Source of the DNA: Corynebacterium alimapuense
Lineage (GTDB): Bacteria; Actinomycetota; Actinomycetes; Mycobacteriales; Mycobacteriaceae
Length of the DNA: 64,000 nucleotides
Direction: 5' to 3'
Assembly (NCBI RefSeq): GCF_003716585.1
Contig: NZ_PTJO01000005.1
Coordinates: 248,001-312,000 of the forward strand
Positions within the stretch are counted from its first letter, which is position 1, and the number at the start of each line of letters is the position of its first letter. The translations under genes were made by a program, and so were the position numbers. This document shows, in pieces, positions 17,438 through 26,473 of the stretch. Below the pieces are notes generated by a model. That model made no database searches, had not been told where the DNA came from, and saw only the letters and a list, made by a program, of their open reading frames with translations.

Positions 17438-18625
17438 GTGTTTCCACGCAGTCTGGTCTTTCCCGCCCTCGTGGTCCTCGGTGGCCTATGCGCTGGAGTC
17501 ATCGGCGGATCTATGGCTTGGTTGGTTCATCAGATCCAACACCTAGCCACAGGCTTGGGTCTGGTCTCTCCGATTATCGTTGCTGGTCTCGGCGGAGTTC
17601 TCGCCGGTTTAGGCTGGTGGTGGCTACGCCGTCAGGGACCAGTCCGCCATGTGGAAGAGGCCCTACTGACTGATCACCAGCGGCTGCCACTAGGAAGAAC
17701 CACCGTTGATGGTCTCCTTCAGCTGTTGGTGGTTGGTTCTGGCGCCTCCCTCGGTCGGGAGCAAGCGCCTCGTCAGGTTGCTGCAGCAGCAATCGACGCG
17801 CTCTCTGCGCGTTGGCACACCAGTCAGGAACAACGTCGCAGGCTCATCGCCGCCGCGGCTGGGGCAGGATTGGCCGCGGTCTACAACGTCCCCCTAGCTG
17901 GGATTCTCTTTAGCATCGAGGTGCTGCCTGCTCGTCGCGATTGGCGCACCGTGGTGGCAGCAATCACCATGTCGATTATCGCCACCGTCACCGCGTGGCC
18001 GATCGTAGGCAACCAGCCGATCTATCAGTTCCCCTCTCCAGATTTCCGCTTATCGACGCTCGCTTGGGTCCTGCTCGCCATCCCCCTTGCGGTCGGCGCA
18101 GGCCGCCTATTTACCGCGATGATCGAACTGGCTCAACGCCGAAGCATCCAGGACCCTAGGTGGCTACCAGTGACGGTAGGTGCGGCCACCGCACTTGTCG
18201 TCGCTGTGTCTACCGCACTTCCCGGAGTTACTGGCAACGGTGAGGAGATTCTGCGCGGGGCGTTTGCCCCGGAGTCCGCACTCTGGGTATTTGGTGCCCT
18301 GTTGCTAGCCAAGCCACTGCTCACGGCATTCTCGCTGGGTGCGGGCGCGGTGGGTGGAACCATGACCCCGGCGCTAGCGATCGGCGCAGCCCTAGGAGCG
18401 ATGGCTGGGCTGATGCTGGGAATCGATCCAGATCTGGTGGCTGTCTTCGCGTTGATTGGTGCCGCCGGGGTGCTCGCGGTAGTCCAACATGCCCCTATCT
18501 TCGCCGCGATTATCGCTTGGGAGCTGACTGGCTCGCCACTGTGGACCTTGCCGCTACTACTAATGGTCACCGGTGGTGCTTGGCTGATAACCAAAGCAAT
18601 CAAGGCCAGAGGCGAGCCTTCCTAG
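17438..18625 (+). CDS. ClC family chloride channel or H+/anion antiporter
   Basis: 395-residue membrane protein, GTG start. ClC hallmarks: GSGASLGREQAPRQ near residues 100-113, containing the gating glutamate (GREQAP in place of GREGP), AGLAAVYNVPLAGILFSIEVL near 145 with the second conserved acidic residue, and a C-terminal GAGAVGGTMTPALAIGAALGA. No CBS domains follow. Likely moves chloride or another halide for pH or ion balance. The substituted GREQAP motif leaves ion selectivity open. Starts 11 bp after the DUF808 gene. Confidence 0.9.
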   Translation: MFPRSLVFPALVVLGGLCAGVIGGSMAWLVHQIQHLATGLGLVSPIIVAGLGGVLAGLGWWWLRRQGPVRHVEEALLTDHQRLPLGRTTVDGLLQLLVVGSGASLGREQAPRQVAAAAIDALSARWHTSQEQRRRLIAAAAGAGLAAVYNVPLAGILFSIEVLPARRDWRTVVAAITMSIIATVTAWPIVGNQPIYQFPSPDFRLSTLAWVLLAIPLAVGAGRLFTAMIELAQRRSIQDPRWLPVTVGAATALVVAVSTALPGVTGNGEEILRGAFAPESALWVFGALLLAKPLLTAFSLGAGAVGGTMTPALAIGAALGAMAGLMLGIDPDLVAVFALIGAAGVLAVVQHAPIFAAIIAWELTGSPLWTLPLLLMVTGGAWLITKAIKARGEPS

Positions 18626-18659
18626 CTTGAGAGCAACAGCCCGCCTTGCGCAGGATCTA

Positions 18660-19559
18660 CTAAGGGGTCGGGCTGCTGCCACCATTGACGTTCAAGGTCT
18701 CGCCTACGACGTAGCTGGATTCAGCCGAAGTGAGGAATACGTAGGCAGGTGCGAGTTCAGTAGGTTGCCCAGCACGCCCCAGTGCCGTGTGCTTGCCAAA
18801 CTTCGGCAAGGCATCCTTAGGCTGTCCGTCGGAGACTTGCAACGGGGTCCAGATGGGGCCAGGTGCCACGGCGTTTACTCGGATCCCGCGGGGAGCAAGC
18901 TGCTGACTAAGGCCCTTGGTGAAGTTGTTGATCGCGGCCTTGGTCGAGGCGTAGTCGATGAGATGTGATGACGGAGCATAAGCCTGAATCGAGGTTGAGT
19001 TCACGATCGTGGCACCTGGTGTTAGATGAGGCAGTGCTGCCTTGGTGACTCGGTAGATGGCCCGGACATTTGCATCAAAGGTCGCTTCCCACTGCTGATC
19101 ATCGAGATCTTCAATGCTCTCGACCGCGATCTGGCGACCTGCGTTGTTGACCACTGCGTCGAGTCCACCCAGTTGCGAGACTGCGTCCTCGACCAGGCTG
19201 GTGCAGTAGTCCGCATCTCGGAGGTCACCTGGGATCAGAAATGCTCTACGACCGGAGGCCTCGATGATCCGGCTGATTTCCTGGGCATCTTCTTCTTCCT
19301 CAGGCAGATAAGCCAACGCGACGTCCGCGCCCTCTCGGGCGAATGCGATCGCGACCGCTGCACCAATGCCTGAATCTGCGCCAGTGATGAGCGCTCGGCG
19401 GCCCTCAAGCCGGCCAGTGCCCCGGTAAGATTCCTCCCCGCGATCCGTCTGGGGGATGAGGTCGGCATCAAGCCCAGGTTCAGCTTGGTCCTGCTTCGGC
19501 GGGGTGATATCGGGGAACCGATGGACGGGATCCTGAAAAGTCAGCTGGTTATTCGTCAT
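18660..19559 (-). CDS. Short-chain dehydrogenase/reductase, YghA/YhxC-like
   Basis: 299 residues from the ATG at 19559, which has AGAGGATT upstream; the reading from 19607 adds an unsupported extension. An N-terminal tail of about 45 residues (FQDPVHRFPDITPPKQDQAEPG) is typical of the stress-type SDR group. The Rossmann motif TGADSGIGAAVA follows near residue 56; NNAG near 136; the catalytic set is Ser (VNSTSIQAY), Tyr-x-x-x-Lys (YASTKAA); and the end is LNVNGG. NAD(P)H-dependent; substrate unknown. The gene converges with the ClC gene across a 34-bp gap. Confidence 0.9.
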   Translation of the reverse strand: MTNNQLTFQDPVHRFPDITPPKQDQAEPGLDADLIPQTDRGEESYRGTGRLEGRRALITGADSGIGAAVAIAFAREGADVALAYLPEEEEDAQEISRIIEASGRRAFLIPGDLRDADYCTSLVEDAVSQLGGLDAVVNNAGRQIAVESIEDLDDQQWEATFDANVRAIYRVTKAALPHLTPGATIVNSTSIQAYAPSSHLIDYASTKAAINNFTKGLSQQLAPRGIRVNAVAPGPIWTPLQVSDGQPKDALPKFGKHTALGRAGQPTELAPAYVFLTSAESSYVVGETLNVNGGSSPTP

Positions 19560-19877
19560 AATCAATCCTCTCGTCGTTCCGGAAAAGGGGTGAGACGAGC
19601 CGCACATAAATCACGACGTCGTCGTGGCCCCGGGGCCCGCCAACGTAGCAGGATCAGAACTATTGGGCCACCGTTCCTAACAAATTTTGGCCGCTCCCAC
19701 TCCCGAGACTCCAGCTACTCCGGTGAGAAAACACCGACATTGATTGGTGCAGCACGCAGCTCGTCACCGCAACTAGAGCCACGCAACGCACAAGGCGGGA
19801 TCCCTGTGATTCGGGCCAGGTTCCCCCCGAGAAAGTTCACAGCTCATCGGCTTCTAAGAAGCGCCCTGTAGTTAGTT
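19560..19877. other. 318-bp gap without a gene; contains two adjacent palindromes
   Basis: No reading frame of quality is seen. Near the SDR start lie a CACGAC/GTCGTG inverted repeat (19612-19617 and 19621-19626) and directly after it the 12-bp palindrome GGCCCCGGGGCC (19626-19637). These could be an operator or leader hairpin for the SDR gene. The left side contains its ribosome-binding site; the far side near 19870 is AT-rich at the end of the ZIP gene. Confidence 0.4.
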
Positions 19878-20684
19878 TTAAATAAATAGCAACAAAGAAA
19901 TCGCCATCACGGCCATTCCCAAGATCAGCCCGTAGACCGCAGTGTGGTGGCGACCAGTGGCCTGCGCGGTGGGAAGCAGCTCATCCAAGCAAATAAACAC
20001 CATGATTCCAACGATGACGGCAAAGGAAAGGCCCAGGGTCGCCGGGCCCATAAATGGCATGAGTAGTAAGAATCCGATCAGCGCACCGGCCGGTTCTGCC
20101 AAACCAGACAGCGTCGACCATTTCAGAGCTTTTGCGCGAGAGCCAGTGGCCTGCCGGATGGGCACCGCTACTGCCACTCCCTCGGGAATGTTGTGAATGG
20201 CAATAGCCACCGCCACCGGAATAGCGATGGTGGCGTCTTCTAAACCGGCAATGAAGGTGGCAAAGCCCTCTGGAAAATTGTGGAACGCGATCGCCCCGGC
20301 GGTGAACATGCCCGTCTTCATCAAATTGCGGCGTTCAGCATCCAGGTGTGGATCCGACCCAATGCCGCGTTCATGCGGATTGATCGGCTCAGGAACCAAC
20401 GCATCGATGACTGCGATGAGTGCGATACCAGCGAAAAATGCTCCCACCGCAGCCCAATTACCGATGGAATCGCCCCAAGCCTCAGAGAGATTATCGATGC
20501 TCTTAGGCAAAATCTCCATGAAGGAGACATAAAGCATAACTCCGGCAGAAAACCCGAGGGCGCCAGCCATAAAGCGATCGCCGGGGTCCTTTTTCAACAC
20601 GGCGATTAATCCACCAATACCCGTGGCCAATCCCGCGAATACGGTCAGCCCGAGCGCGAAGAGCACGGTGGAGAGATCATACAT
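19878..20684 (-). CDS. ZIP family divalent metal transporter (ZupT-like)
   Basis: 268-residue membrane protein, eight helices expected. The two metal-site motifs are clear: HNFPEG near residue 154 (helix IV) and HNIPEG near residue 183 (helix V). The helix III-IV loop contains the His/acid stretch PHERGIGSDPHLDAERR. Imports zinc and possibly iron or manganese. I start at MYDLSTVLFALGL, just before helix 1; a start 11 codons upstream (20717) is possible and neither has a good ribosome-binding site. It is divergent from the lipoate ligase gene with 76 bp between starts. Confidence 0.9.
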   Translation of the reverse strand: MYDLSTVLFALGLTVFAGLATGIGGLIAVLKKDPGDRFMAGALGFSAGVMLYVSFMEILPKSIDNLSEAWGDSIGNWAAVGAFFAGIALIAVIDALVPEPINPHERGIGSDPHLDAERRNLMKTGMFTAGAIAFHNFPEGFATFIAGLEDATIAIPVAVAIAIHNIPEGVAVAVPIRQATGSRAKALKWSTLSGLAEPAGALIGFLLLMPFMGPATLGLSFAVIVGIMVFICLDELLPTAQATGRHHTAVYGLILGMAVMAISLLLFI

Positions 20685-20760
20685 GGGTGGAAATGCTACC
20701 GGAGAGCGCTTTCTCACGCTGAGCGGCCTGGTTGGATTTCTCCGGGTAGTCTCGTCGATT

Positions 20761-21819
20761 ATGAATCATCATTTCGAGATCAAGGTACCTGGCGGCAAGC
20801 TCGTCGTCGTCGACGTCGAGACCAATGACTCCGTTATCACTGCCGCGCAGGTGTCCGGGGATTTCTTCCTCGAACCCGACGAGGCCTTCCATGCACTGGG
20901 CCCGGCGCTAGTGGGCGCTTCTTTGAGCGAAGACGCCGAAGCGTTGACCAAGCGTATCGACGCTGCGCTCGCCCCCATCGAAGACCTTGCACTACATGGC
21001 TTTTCTTCCCATGATGTCGCCGTCGCCGTGCGCCGTGCAGTAACCGGAGCGACCGATTTCACCGACCACCAGTGGGAGATTATCAACCCAGGTCCCCTGC
21101 CTACCCCGGTCAATGTTGCGCTCGATCAGGTCCTGCTGGATCAGGTAGCAGACGGCACGCGCAAACCCACCCTGCGGTTTTGGGAGTGGGAAGACAAGGC
21201 GACGGTGATTGGTTCCTACCAGTCCTATGTCAACGAGGTGGAGCCGGCGGGCGTCGAAAAGCACGGGATCACCGTGGTCCGCCGTATCTCCGGTGGCGGA
21301 GCGATGTTCATGGAGGGCGGCAACTGCATTACCTACTCGCTCTACGTCCCCGATTCCCTGGTCGCTGGCCTGAAATACGAGTCATCCTATGAATACTTGG
21401 ACCAGTGGGTACTGGCCGCCCTTGGCCGCCATGGCGTCAACGCCTGGTACGAACCGATCAACGACATCACCTCTGATGGTGGCAAAATCGGCGGGGCAGC
21501 GCAGAAGCGTCGCCGTGGCGCAGTACTGCATCACGCGACCATGAGCTACGACATTGACGCCAACAAGATGATGGAAGTGCTGCGCGTAGGCAAGGTCAAG
21601 CTGGCATCGAAGGGACTGCGTTCAGCTAATAAGCGCGTCGACCCCTTGCGCCGGCAGACCGGAGCGCCGCGCTCCGAGGTCATTGACACCATGGTGACCG
21701 AGTTCGCCAACCGCTATGGCGCTCAACTAGCCCAGCTCAGCGACGAAGATCTCGCTACTGCCCAGGAACTGGTGGACCAGAAGTTCGGCACCGAAGCCTG
21801 GACCCACCACGTGCCCTGA
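20761..21819 (+). CDS. lplA: Lipoate-protein ligase with accessory domain first (LplB-LplA order)
   Basis: 352-residue cytosolic ligase that would attach lipoate to E2 and GcvH proteins. The N-terminal 90 residues match the small accessory domain normally found at the C-terminus of LplA or as separate LplB: KVPGGKLVVVDVETND, QVSGDFFLEPDE, then ALVGASL. The catalytic domain follows, with RRISGGGAMFMEGGNCITYS (the RRxSGGGAVxHD-like motif) near residue 181 and the lysine motif DGGKIGGAAQKRRRGAVLHH near 239. The order is therefore inverted relative to E. coli LplA. The ATG at 20761 begins exactly at the domain; upstream in-frame codons overlap the divergent ZIP gene. A UvrA-like gene follows after 80 bp. 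Confidence 0.9.
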   Translation: MNHHFEIKVPGGKLVVVDVETNDSVITAAQVSGDFFLEPDEAFHALGPALVGASLSEDAEALTKRIDAALAPIEDLALHGFSSHDVAVAVRRAVTGATDFTDHQWEIINPGPLPTPVNVALDQVLLDQVADGTRKPTLRFWEWEDKATVIGSYQSYVNEVEPAGVEKHGITVVRRISGGGAMFMEGGNCITYSLYVPDSLVAGLKYESSYEYLDQWVLAALGRHGVNAWYEPINDITSDGGKIGGAAQKRRRGAVLHHATMSYDIDANKMMEVLRVGKVKLASKGLRSANKRVDPLRRQTGAPRSEVIDTMVTEFANRYGAQLAQLSDEDLATAQELVDQKFGTEAWTHHVP

Positions 21820-21899
21820 GCCACTGTGCTTGTGCCCCTCCGGTGAGGGAACTCGTGGGTTTTCTGTCAACTACTGCAAACACCAATTGCGAGGATCCC

Positions 21900-24266
21900 A
21901 TGACTATCCCCACCGCTGATTCACATGATGTCATCCGAGTCTTTGGCGCCCGAGTAAACAACCTCCGAGATGTTTGCGTAGAGATCCCTAAACGCCGGAT
22001 AACGGTGTTTACTGGGGTCTCCGGCTCGGGAAAATCCTCGCTGGTGTTCGATACCATCGCCGCGGAATCTCAGCGACTGATCAATGAGACCTATTCCGCT
22101 TTCGTCCAAGGTTTTATGCCTACTTTGGCGCGTCCTGATGTCGATCATCTGGCAGGCATCAGCACGGCAATTATCGTCGATCAAGAGCCCATGGGGGCAA
22201 ATACTCGCTCCACGTTTGGCACCGCCACCGATGCCACCGCTCTGCTACGGATTCTGTTTTCTCGCATCGCGGAGCCTTGCGCTGGTGGTCCCGGTGCCTA
22301 TTCATTCAATGTGCCTAGTGTCAGTGCTTCGGGAGCGATGGCGGTAGGTAACCGTAAACGAGAACGCACGGATTTCACTCGCACCGGCGGGCAGTGTCCT
22401 ACCTGCGAAGGGATGGGCAGGGTTTCCGAGATTGAGCTCAACAAGCTGGTCGATGAATCCCTTTCCTTGGACCAAGGCGCCATCTTGATCCCTGGGTACA
22501 AGGTGGGGTCGTGGAGCATGCGCAGTTATGCCGAGTCCGGGCTTTATCCGGCGGAGATTCCGGTGGCAGATTTCTCCGAGGAACAAAAGCACGCTCTTTA
22601 TTATTCAGAGCCCATCAAGATCAAGTTCTCCGGGTTCAACGCCACCTATGAGGGTTTGGTGCCGAAGATTGAAAAATCGATGCTCTCCAAGGACCGAGCG
22701 GCGATGCAAAAACACATCGGTGCCTTCGTTGATCAGGCTGTGGTCTTCGTGGAATGCCCCGATTGTGGCGGTACTCGGCTGGCACGTCACGCCCTGGAAT
22801 CTACGATCAATGGCCGAAATATCGCCGAGCTCTGTGCCTTGGAGGTTCGGGATTTGCAGGAGTGGATCACAGGTGTGGAGGCAGGCGCTATCTCTCCACT
22901 GCTGGATGCGATCCAAGACTCTTTGGACAAGACCGTCGACATTGGATTGGGCTATCTCACTCTCGACCGTCCTACCGGCACCCTCTCCGGTGGTGAGGCT
23001 CAACGAACGAAAATGATTCGACATCTCGGCTCAGCACTGACCGATATCACTTATATCTTCGATGAACCCACTGCCGGGTTACATCCCTATGACATCACCC
23101 GCATGAATCGTCTCTTGTGCGAATTACGCGACAAGGGAAATACCGTGCTGGTAGTCGAGCACAAGCCAGAAACCATCGCCATCGCCGACCATGTCATTGA
23201 TCTTGGGCCAGGTGCCGGACGGCATGGAGGTCGAGTCCAATTCGAGGGTGACGTCTCCGGTCTGGCAGACTCCGAGACGATAACCGGCAGTCACTTGAAC
23301 GATCGCGCCCAGCTCAAACAAGCGGTGCGGGTCAGTCACGGAGCACTTGAAATCCGTGGTGCCAGCCGCAATAACTTGCAGGGAATCGACGTCGATATCC
23401 CGCTGGGCGTGCTCAGCACCATCACCGGGGTAGCCGGATCAGGAAAATCCTCATTGGTGGCGTCCTTGCCACCCCAGGCAGATCTGGTCGTGATCAACCA
23501 AACCCCCATCCGAGGTTCCCGCCGCTCCAATCCGGCAACTTATACCGGAGCGTTGCAACCGATTCGGAAGGCTTTCGCCAAGGCTAACCAGGTCACTCCC
23601 TCGCTCTTTTCCGCCAATTCCGAGGGTGCTTGCCCGCAATGCAAAGGCACCGGGATAGTGAGCATGGAGCTAGGCATCATGTCCGGAATTGAGCAAGTTT
23701 GTGAGGTCTGCCAAGGACAGCGGTTCGACGCCACCGTCTTGGGCTATCACTTCGGCGGCCTGAATATAGCCCAAGTCTTAGCCCTGCCGGCCACAGAGGC
23801 TGCCGATTTCTTCACCACTGTTGAGTCAAAAGTCCCAGCAGCGGCCAAAATCTGCGCCCGCCTAGTCGATGTTGGGTTGGGTTATCTCACCCTCGGACAG
23901 CCCTTGAGCACGCTGTCTGGAGGGGAACGCCAACGCCTTAAGCTTGCGGCTCAACTGGCAGAGCAGGCCAACGTGTTCATACTCGATGAACCGACCACTG
24001 GCTTGCATTTAGCGGATGTCACAACGCTGCTTAATCTCTTGGATCGTTTGGTCGATTCCGGCAAGACTGTGGTCTGCGTCGAGCACCACTTGGCGGTGCT
24101 GGCGCATGCCGATTGGGTCATTGATCTCGGGCCAGGGGCAGGCACCGACGGCGGGCAGATCGCCTTTATCGGCACCCCAGCGGAGATGGTTGCTGATGCC
24201 ACCACCCTCACTGGCAGGTACCTGGCGGAGTATGTCACCGCTGCCCCTGACATTGGTGCAATCTAG
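21900..24266 (+). CDS. UvrA-like ABC ATPase lacking the UvrB-binding region (class II type)
   Basis: 788-residue soluble ATPase, shorter than canonical UvrA (about 950). Two ABC modules: Walker A GVSGSGKSS near residue 39, first signature LSGGEAQRTKM with FDEPTAGLHPYD, second Walker A GVAGSGKSS near residue 505, and LSGGERQRLKLA with ILDEPTTGLH. Zinc-finger cysteines occur as CPTCEGMG, CPDCGG, CPQCKGTG and CEVCQGQ. The region after the first Walker A is shortened, consistent with loss of the UvrB-interaction domain. Such paralogues are linked to resistance to DNA-binding drugs (DrrC-like) rather than to general excision repair. The ATG follows GAGGAT; earlier in-frame codons are ignored. No drug biosynthesis genes are nearby. 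Confidence 0.9.
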   Translation: MTIPTADSHDVIRVFGARVNNLRDVCVEIPKRRITVFTGVSGSGKSSLVFDTIAAESQRLINETYSAFVQGFMPTLARPDVDHLAGISTAIIVDQEPMGANTRSTFGTATDATALLRILFSRIAEPCAGGPGAYSFNVPSVSASGAMAVGNRKRERTDFTRTGGQCPTCEGMGRVSEIELNKLVDESLSLDQGAILIPGYKVGSWSMRSYAESGLYPAEIPVADFSEEQKHALYYSEPIKIKFSGFNATYEGLVPKIEKSMLSKDRAAMQKHIGAFVDQAVVFVECPDCGGTRLARHALESTINGRNIAELCALEVRDLQEWITGVEAGAISPLLDAIQDSLDKTVDIGLGYLTLDRPTGTLSGGEAQRTKMIRHLGSALTDITYIFDEPTAGLHPYDITRMNRLLCELRDKGNTVLVVEHKPETIAIADHVIDLGPGAGRHGGRVQFEGDVSGLADSETITGSHLNDRAQLKQAVRVSHGALEIRGASRNNLQGIDVDIPLGVLSTITGVAGSGKSSLVASLPPQADLVVINQTPIRGSRRSNPATYTGALQPIRKAFAKANQVTPSLFSANSEGACPQCKGTGIVSMELGIMSGIEQVCEVCQGQRFDATVLGYHFGGLNIAQVLALPATEAADFFTTVESKVPAAAKICARLVDVGLGYLTLGQPLSTLSGGERQRLKLAAQLAEQANVFILDEPTTGLHLADVTTLLNLLDRLVDSGKTVVCVEHHLAVLAHADWVIDLGPGAGTDGGQIAFIGTPAEMVADATTLTGRYLAEYVTAAPDIGAI

Positions 24267-24287
24267 CCTTGGTCAGTCAGAGTGAGA

Positions 24288-26087
24288 TCAGGCTGAACCT
24301 TGTGGACGCTCGGTATCCGAATCTTGCTTGTCGGTTCCGGGCTCACTGATTTCGTCAGGATGCTGCTTGGCGTATTCCTCCATAGCCGCTCCGACTACTG
24401 CTGGGCTAATCAGCGTGGAGTCATCCTCCTCATCGGGGATGTGGTGAATCGGGCCGATCGGTTCTGGCGAGGGGGACTCCTCATTGCGTTCCCAATCCTC
24501 GGGAGTATCGGCGGAATCCCATTGCCGGCTGACCGTAGGTACTGGCTCTCCAAGGTCGTTTTTCAACGCAACTCCGAGGCTGAACATCATGATAAAGCCC
24601 ATGATGAAGAAGGGCAGACCAATAACGATGATGGTCTCCTGAAGCGCGGCAAGCCCTCCCCCGCCACTGGCACCGAGAAGCACTGCGGCCACCGCACCCA
24701 TCAAGCCCGTCCAAATCAGCTTCTGGTGGGTGGGGGCAAGTGCCGGCTCTTGACCTGAAGCGATCATGTCGGTGACCATGGCCGCCGAGTCAACAGAAGT
24801 GGTGAAGAACAGCACGACGATGACAATTGCCAGCCCAGAAAGGAAGGTCGCTGCTGGGTAGTGTGAAAGGAACTCAAAGAGCGCACCTGGGATATCTCCG
24901 TCGACGGCGACCGCTTGGACCAGTCCGCCACCCTCATTTTGTTCAATGTTGAAGGCAGAGGTGCCAAAGGCTCCGAACCAGATCAGCGAGAAAGCAACTG
25001 GGAGTCCAAGCACGCCGGTAACGAATTGGCGGATCGTGCGGCCACGGCTAATCCGGGCGATAAAGATGCCCACGAACGGCGACCACGTGATGGTCCAAGC
25101 CCAGTAGAACACGGTCCAGGTGTTTTGCCAGGTTGCGTTATCCGGCGAATTGGGCACGGTATTGTTCCAGAAAGCCAGCTCTGGCAGTTCACCAAAATAG
25201 ATACCGATTGACTCGATAGTGCCTTTAAGCACGAGCACAGTCGGGCCAGCGATGATAATGAAAACCAACAGGCCAATAGCCATGAGGATATTCAGGTTAG
25301 ACAGGAATTTAATTCCCCGGTCTAGGCCCAAGGCAACAGACACGCTGGCGATGCTGGTGACCACGACAATGATCAAGATCTGGACGGTCGGGTTCACATC
25401 TACCCCGAATAGTTCCGCCAGGCCCGCGTTGATCTGCAAAGTGCCCAGACCCACCGAGGTAGCGACACCGAAAATCGTTCCGATCAAGGCAACGATGTCA
25501 ATAGTCTTGCCGATCGGGCCATAGACCCGAGTTCCCAGCAACGGAGAAAAGATCGAGCTAACGCGCGGGGGCATCTTGCGCTTGTAGATGAAGTAGGCAA
25601 AACACAGAGCGGGCAGGGCGAAGATGGTCCAGGTGTGCAGTCCGAAGTGATAATGCGTAATCGCCATTGCCTCGCGGGCTGCCTCCGCGCTTTCAGGAGC
25701 CATATCCCCGATGGGCGGGTTGGCATAGTGCGAGATCGGCTCTGCCACTCCCCAGAACATCAAGATGGTTCCGATTCCAGCGGCGAAGAGCATGCCGAAC
25801 CATGCCCTAGTGGAGTATTCGGGACGTTCGTCATCCCCACCTAGGCGAACATGCCCATAGCGGCTAAAAGCAACGAAGATCAGGAAGAACAAAAAGACAG
25901 TGACGCCGAGAATATAGAACCAACCCAGATCAGACAGGATCCAGGTGGAGGCAGTGCCAAAGATCTCGCTGACCGAATCACCAAACAAGATGGTGATAAT
26001 AACGAAAGCCAGCACAATACCGACGGTGGCGAAATAGACCGGAGGATCAGTTTTCAAGCGGAGTAATCTAGCCAGGCGTTCAGTCAA
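24288..26087 (-). CDS. BCCT family osmolyte transporter (betaine/ectoine/carnitine type)
   Basis: Sodium-coupled importer of compatible solutes, about 599 residues, 12 helices. Family marks: FAAGIGTILMFWGVAEPISHY in helix 3, the Trp-rich helix 8 segment WTVFYWAWTITWSPFVG, and the IARISRGRTIRQFV loop. A charged C-terminal tail of about 90 residues (EYAKQHPDEISEPGTD) could be an osmosensing extension. I propose a TTG start at 26087: AAGGAG lies 6 nt upstream and the product begins LTERLARLLRLKTDPPVYF; the longer reading from 26237 gives an unlikely N-terminus with no ribosome-binding site. Exact substrate among BetP, EctP and LcoP types is not determined. Confidence 0.9.
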   Translation of the reverse strand: MTERLARLLRLKTDPPVYFATVGIVLAFVIITILFGDSVSEIFGTASTWILSDLGWFYILGVTVFLFFLIFVAFSRYGHVRLGGDDERPEYSTRAWFGMLFAAGIGTILMFWGVAEPISHYANPPIGDMAPESAEAAREAMAITHYHFGLHTWTIFALPALCFAYFIYKRKMPPRVSSIFSPLLGTRVYGPIGKTIDIVALIGTIFGVATSVGLGTLQINAGLAELFGVDVNPTVQILIIVVVTSIASVSVALGLDRGIKFLSNLNILMAIGLLVFIIIAGPTVLVLKGTIESIGIYFGELPELAFWNNTVPNSPDNATWQNTWTVFYWAWTITWSPFVGIFIARISRGRTIRQFVTGVLGLPVAFSLIWFGAFGTSAFNIEQNEGGGLVQAVAVDGDIPGALFEFLSHYPAATFLSGLAIVIVVLFFTTSVDSAAMVTDMIASGQEPALAPTHQKLIWTGLMGAVAAVLLGASGGGGLAALQETIIVIGLPFFIMGFIMMFSLGVALKNDLGEPVPTVSRQWDSADTPEDWERNEESPSPEPIGPIHHIPDEEDDSTLISPAVVGAAMEEYAKQHPDEISEPGTDKQDSDTERPQGSA

Positions 26088-26473
26088 GGAAGGCTCCTTG
26101 CTAATAGAGGTATTTGAATAACAAAACATTTCCAACGTATCGCCGAACTGCACTCGGCGGTGGGCAGCTACGGCAGGTGAACACGCCCTAGGGGGTGCCT
26201 GATTTAGAGGTTCACCTGCTCTGATTGGATACATCACAATCGGCTAACGAATGGCTACATCACCCTTATCGGCATGCTATCTCCCCCACCTGGGTGGTCC
26301 CTACAGCAAGAGAATTATCTACGGATTAGAAAACCTCAGGGGGTTGCGCTTGGATTCATCAGTGCTTTGACTCCGCTGAGGTTTGTTGAGATTTGCTGAA
26401 CACATCTGAGCAAGTTCACTATGAGTACCGCAGCTTTACCGCTTGTCTTGAATCTGCGAACTAGGCTGGCACT
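26088..26473. promoter_or_regulatory. 386-bp divergent intergenic region with a leader hairpin
   Basis: No gene is seen. On the minus strand, ahead of the BCCT gene, 10-bp arms (26173-26182 with 26210-26219) enclose a smaller GCCC/GGGTGC helix, a possible leader structure. On the plus strand TAGGCT (26462-26467) lies 6 nt before the next ATG. The rest is AT-rich promoter-like sequence. Confidence 0.45.
26462..26467 (+). promoter_or_regulatory. -10 element TAGGCT, leaderless start of the 26474 gene
   Basis: TAGGCT ends 6 nt before the ATG at 26474, and no ribosome-binding site is present, so the mRNA probably begins at the start codon. Confidence 0.5.

Noticed and set aside
26088..26237. 50-residue N-terminal extension of the BCCT transporter
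   Set aside because: Unlikely sequence and no ribosome-binding site; the TTG at 26087 is better supported.
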